From contig NZ_OBEA01000008.1 in the NCBI RefSeq assembly GCF_900215355.1, forward strand, positions 62,001 to 126,000: 64,000 nucleotides of DNA, given 5' to 3'. Source of the DNA: Pseudooceanicola antarcticus. Its GTDB lineage: Bacteria; Pseudomonadota; Alphaproteobacteria; Rhodobacterales; Rhodobacteraceae. Below the pieces are notes generated by a model. It did no database searches. It saw only the letters and a program-made list of their open reading frames with translations, and was not told the origin of the DNA. Made by a program: the position numbers and the translations under genes. Shown here piece by piece: positions 61,051 to 64,000 of the stretch (within the stretch, counting starts at the first letter, position 1; each line of letters opens with the position of its first letter).

Positions 61051-62061
61051 TCAGCCCCCGGAGACGCCGGCCTCGGCGAAGGTGGCCATGCCGGAGTGGC
61101 ATTCCAGGGCCGCCTTCAACAGCGGGATGGCCAGCGCCGCGCCAGAGGCCTCGCCCAGGCGCAGGCCGAGGTTCAGCAGCGGCACCTTGCCGAGTTTTCC
61201 CAGCAGGGCCTCATGGGCCTGTTCGGCGCTGCCGTGACCGGCGATGGCATGATCCAGCGCGCCTGCGTTTTCGGCCTGCAGGCAGGCGGCGGCGGCGCAG
61301 CAAATGAACCCGTCGAGGATCACCGGGATGCCTTCGCAACGGGCCCGCGCGATGGCACCCGCCATGGCTGCGACCTCTCGCCCGCCAAGGCAGCGCAGGG
61401 TGTCGAAACCGGTCTCGGGCGCATGCAGCGCCACCGCCTCGGCCACCACCTGCGCCTTGCGCGAAACGCCCTCGTCATCCAATCCAGTGCCGCGCCCGGC
61501 CCAATCCGCGGCCTCTCCGCCGTAGAGCGCAAGGGCGATGGCCGCCGCCGAAGTGGTGTTGCCGATGCCCATCTCGCCGGTGACCAGCAGGTCGGCCTGC
61601 GGGTCGACCGCGTTCCAGCCCGCGGTCAACGCCGCTGCGAGATCATCGTCGCTCATCGCCGGGGCCTCGCAGAAATCGGCGGTCGGGCGGTCGAGGTCGA
61701 GGGCCACGACCTCCATCCGGGCCCCTGCGGCGCGCGCCAGCTGGTTCACCGCGGCGCCACCGGCCTGGAAGTTGGCCACCATCTGCACCGTCACCTCGGG
61801 CGGGAAGGCCGAGATGCCGCGCGCCGTCACCCCGTGGTTGCCGGCGAAGACCACCACCTGCGGCGCCTCGATCCGGGGCCGCGCGTCGCCACGCCAGGCG
61901 GCGTACCAGAGCGCCAGCTCTTCCAGCCGCCCGAGCGCCCCCGGCGGCTTGGTCAGCGCGGCATTGCGCTCTTCCGCGGCGCTGCGGGCGACCGCATCGG
62001 GGCCTTTTGCAGCGGAGAGCTTGTCACGGAGAACGGCGGGGGTGATCGTGGTCTCGGTCAT
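61051..62061 (-). CDS. cobT: Nicotinate-nucleotide--dimethylbenzimidazole phosphoribosyltransferase CobT
   Basis: This 336-residue enzyme makes alpha-ribazole phosphate for the lower ligand of cobalamin. Family motifs are [24 protein letters not shown] and [17 protein letters not shown] 62061 is chosen; a longer frame reaches 62127 but would overlap the divergent cobS start. It is 65 bases from cobS on the opposite strand. Confidence 0.95.
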   Translation of the reverse strand: MTETTITPAVLRDKLSAAKGPDAVARSAAEERNAALTKPPGALGRLEELALWYAAWRGDARPRIEAPQVVVFAGNHGVTARGISAFPPEVTVQMVANFQAGGAAVNQLARAAGARMEVVALDLDRPTADFCEAPAMSDDDLAAALTAGWNAVDPQADLLVTGEMGIGNTTSAAAIALALYGGEAADWAGRGTGLDDEGVSRKAQVVAEAVALHAPETGFDTLRCLGGREVAAMAGAIARARCEGIPVILDGFICCAAAACLQAENAGALDHAIAGHGSAEQAHEALLGKLGKVPLLNLGLRLGEASGAALAIPLLKAALECHSGMATFAEAGVSGG

Positions 62062-62126
62062 CTGAGGTCCATTGCAATTCGGCTTTGGCACGTGTCTAAA
62101 CCCTGACGAAACTGGAGCAAGCCCCA

Positions 62127-62864
62127 ATGAATGCGCGCAGCCTGTGGAACGATCTGCTCTCTGCCCTCGGTCTGTTGAGCCGCCTGCCCCTGCCCCGCCA
62201 CGAGAGCCGGGGCGCGGAGGCCGCCTGGGCCTATCCGCTGGCCGGGCTGGTGCTGGGGCTGATCGCCTGTCTTGCCGGGCTGCTGGCGCTTGGCCTGTCG
62301 CTGCCCCCCGCTGCTGCCGCCCTGATCTGTCTCGGCACTGCCGTGGCCTTGACCGGCGCGCTTCACGAGGACGGGCTGGCCGATGTGGCGGATGGCTTCT
62401 GGGGCGGCGCCAGCCTCTCGCGGCGGCTGGAGATCATGAAGGACAGCCATATCGGCGCCTATGGGGTCGTGGCTCTGGTGCTGGGGCTGCTGGCCCGTTT
62501 CACCGCGCTCGCGGCGCTCTTCGGCATGGCCGGCGGGCTCTGGGCGGTGATCGCGGCGGCGGTGATGTCGCGGGCGGCGATGGTGGTGCTGATGGCCGCC
62601 CTGCCCCATGCGCGGGACAACGGGCTGGCCCGTTCGGTCGGACAGCCCTCGGCCGGGGTGGCCCTGACGGCGGCGTTGATCGGCGCTGTCTTCGCCTACC
62701 TCTGCCTTGGCTGGCATGGCAGCGCCGCGATCCTCTCGGTGGCCCTGATCAGCCTCGGCATGGCGCGCCTGGCGCAGGCCAAGATCGGCGGCCAGACCGG
62801 CGATCTGCTGGGCGCGACCCAGCAGGTGACCGAGATCGCGGTGCTCTTCGTCGCCATCGCCTGA
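62127..62864 (+). CDS. cobS: Adenosylcobinamide-GDP ribazoletransferase CobS
   Basis: This 245-residue membrane protein has 6-7 transmembrane segments and the CobS signatures [15 protein letters not shown] and [14 protein letters not shown]. It joins alpha-ribazole to adenosylcobinamide-GDP, the last step of cobalamin assembly. It begins at ATG 62127, divergent from cobT. No B12 riboswitch fits in the 65-base gap. Confidence 0.95.
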   Translation: MNARSLWNDLLSALGLLSRLPLPRHESRGAEAAWAYPLAGLVLGLIACLAGLLALGLSLPPAAAALICLGTAVALTGALHEDGLADVADGFWGGASLSRRLEIMKDSHIGAYGVVALVLGLLARFTALAALFGMAGGLWAVIAAAVMSRAAMVVLMAALPHARDNGLARSVGQPSAGVALTAALIGAVFAYLCLGWHGSAAILSVALISLGMARLAQAKIGGQTGDLLGATQQVTEIAVLFVAIA

Positions 62865-62901
62865 GCGCGCCGGACGGTACGTGATCCGCAGGAGCAACGG
62901 C

Positions 62902-62940
62902 CCAAAAGAAAAGAGCCGCGACCTTGCGGTGCGGCTCTTT
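62902..62940 (-). terminator. Terminator of carD
   Basis: AAAGAGCCGC (62910-62919) and GCGGCTCTTT (62931-62940) form a perfect 10-base stem with an 11-base loop. On the minus strand it continues TTTTCTTTTGGG. On the plus strand it can also stop cobS. Confidence 0.85.
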
Positions 62941-62961
62941 CCGGAAAGGTGCAGAGGCTGA

Positions 62962-63474
62962 TCAGGCGGCGGCGCGGCTGACCAGGACTTCGTCGACCTG
63001 CTTGGCGGCGGCCACTTCGTCGCCACCGGCAACGGCAGCCACTTCACGGGTCAGACGCTCGAGCGCGGCTTCATAGAGCTGACGCTCGGAATAGGACTGC
63101 TCGCGCTGGTCGTCGCTGCGGTGCAGGTCGCGCACCACTTCGGCGATGGCGATCAGATCACCGGAGTTGATCTTCTGTTCGTATTCCTGGGCGCGACGCG
63201 ACCACATGGCGCGCTTCACCTTGGCCTTGCCCTTCAGCGTCTTCATCGCCTGGCTCACCACGTCGGGGGTCGAGAGGGAACGCATCCCGATCTCGGTCGC
63301 CTTGTTGGTGGGCACGCGCAGGGTCATCTTGTCCTTCTCGAAGGAAATCACGAAGAGTTCCAACTGGATGCCCGCGATCTCCTGGCTTTCGATCGAGACA
63401 ATCTGGCCGACGCCATGAGCCGGGTAGACAACGTAATCGTTGGGGCGGAACTCGGATTTTTTAGTCTTGGTCAT
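62962..63474 (-). CDS. carD: CarD-family transcriptional regulator
   Basis: This 170-residue protein has the N-terminal RNA-polymerase-interacting domain (FRPNDYVVYPAHGVGQIVSIE, RVPTNKATEIGMRSLS) and a helical DNA-binding C-terminal domain (MWSRRAQEYEQKINSGD, YSERQLYEAALERL). CarD stabilises open promoter complexes at rRNA and growth genes. It is downstream of fdxA on the same strand, a common Rhodobacteraceae arrangement, with a possible own promoter in the 223-base gap. Confidence 0.95.
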   Translation of the reverse strand: MTKTKKSEFRPNDYVVYPAHGVGQIVSIESQEIAGIQLELFVISFEKDKMTLRVPTNKATEIGMRSLSTPDVVSQAMKTLKGKAKVKRAMWSRRAQEYEQKINSGDLIAIAEVVRDLHRSDDQREQSYSERQLYEAALERLTREVAAVAGGDEVAAAKQVDEVLVSRAAA

Positions 63475-63697
63475 AGAGCTTCTTCCTCACATACCCAGGC
63501 GTCAGAGGGCACAAGAACACTCGGCGCCGTCGAAGCGGCACCAAGCGCGCGATTGCATCTCGTCAGATCAGGAACCCTTGGTCAGCAGCGCCCAGGGTTC
63601 TGGCAGGGGCGGTCTTTGTCATGTGTAACAAAGGTGTATAGCACAGAATCACCCCAAAAAGAAGGGTGTGACGCGATTCTGCGACGCTACGTGCCGA

Positions 63698-64000
63698 TCA
63701 GCCGCCTTCGCCGGGTGCCTCGGAGAAGTATTTCTCGAGCTTGCCAGCCTCGCCGTCACGCTCCGCAGCGGTCGGCATGGGATCCTTCTTGGTGATGATC
63801 ACCGGCCAGAGCTCAGCGTATTTGCGGTTGAATTCAACCCATTGCTCCATATCCGGCTCAGTGTCGGGACGGATGGCATCCGCCGGGCACTCGGGCTCGC
63901 AGACACCGCAGTCAATGCACTCGTCGGGATGGATCACCAGGGTGTTCTCGCCTTCATAGAAGCAATCCACCGGACAGACTTCGACGCAGTCGGTGTATTT
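63698..64000 (-). CDS. fdxA: Seven-iron ferredoxin FdxA, C-terminal part
   Basis: The gene enters from the right edge; 100 residues of about 112 are present, so the first dozen (including the first CxxC of the [3Fe-4S] ligands) lie outside. Visible cluster ligands are [13 protein letters not shown] and [18 protein letters not shown], the 7Fe-8S pattern. The long C-terminal tail ([27 protein letters not shown]) is typical of alphaproteobacterial FdxA. It carries electrons in the cytoplasm. Confidence 0.95.
   Translation of the reverse strand, partial: KYTDCVEVCPVDCFYEGENTLVIHPDECIDCGVCEPECPADAIRPDTEPDMEQWVEFNRKYAELWPVIITKKDPMPTAAERDGEAGKLEKYFSEAPGEGG

Noticed and set aside
62062-62126. Possible cobalamin riboswitch between cobT and cobS
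   Set aside because: The gap is only 65 bases, too short for a B12 riboswitch, and no B12 box was seen.

Overview
The window looks like a chromosomal segment of a high-GC alphaproteobacterium of the family Rhodobacteraceae (Roseobacter group). The evidence is the very GC-rich coding sequence, the carD/fdxA neighbourhood, the cobT/cobS pair, a split his cluster holding DUF2147 genes, and a full C-P lyase cluster with its own GntR regulator. No insertion sequence, prophage, integrase or CRISPR array was seen. Most of it reads as stable chromosome rather than an island.

Layout. 0-4 kb: a TctDE two-component system (tctE runs off the left edge) divergent from a tctCBA tripartite tricarboxylate transporter. 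4-8.4 kb: a periplasmic PQQ-type sugar dehydrogenase, a NUDIX hydrolase, a diverged shikimate-dehydrogenase-like protein and the pseudouridine synthase RluE. 8.4-11.5 kb: a dctPQM TRAP transporter. 11.7-14.3 kb: a copper-exporting P-type ATPase behind a MerR-type promoter. 14.4-27.9 kb: phosphonate catabolism. The C-P lyase operon phnGHIJKLNM is on the minus strand and the regulator phnF and a second phnM-like gene are divergent. The importer phnCDE1E2 with a hexapeptide transferase follows. 28.3-32.2 kb: a four-gene signalling island (two histidine kinases, two receiver proteins) with no DNA-binding output. 32.3-38.8 kb: histidine biosynthesis (hisB, hisH, hisA, hisF, hisE), interrupted by minus-strand genes. 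38.8-42 kb: a CoA-binding protein, RlmB, tRNA-Tyr and a PreA-like dehydrogenase. 42.3-51.7 kb: a two-partner secretion locus (TpsB, a 1944-residue TpsA) preceded by a LuxR-type regulator fused to an alpha/beta-hydrolase domain. 52-55.7 kb: a small glyoxalase-related protein, a MATE exporter, a flavodoxin-like protein and a glycosyltransferase-like protein. 55.9-58.9 kb: a 999-residue membrane protein that joins a GspL/PilM-like cytoplasmic domain to a GspC/PilP-like periplasmic domain. 59-64 kb: a Kef-type K+/H+ antiporter, cobT/cobS, carD and the end of fdxA.

How the genes work together. Three solute-binding-protein importers (TctCBA, DctPQM, PhnCDE) each carry a strong hairpin directly after the binding-protein gene, which suggests a shared way of making excess binding protein. 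The phosphonate genes form a complete uptake and C-P cleavage route except that phnP is not in the window. The LuxR-hydrolase/tpsA/tpsB genes form a self-contained regulated adhesin or exoprotein locus.

The most unusual items are the GspL/GspC-like fusion, the hydrolase-fused LuxR regulator that appears to lack the catalytic histidine, the translated repeat elements that couple phnI to phnJ and phnK to phnL, and 11-bp phased repeats between rlmB and tRNA-Tyr.
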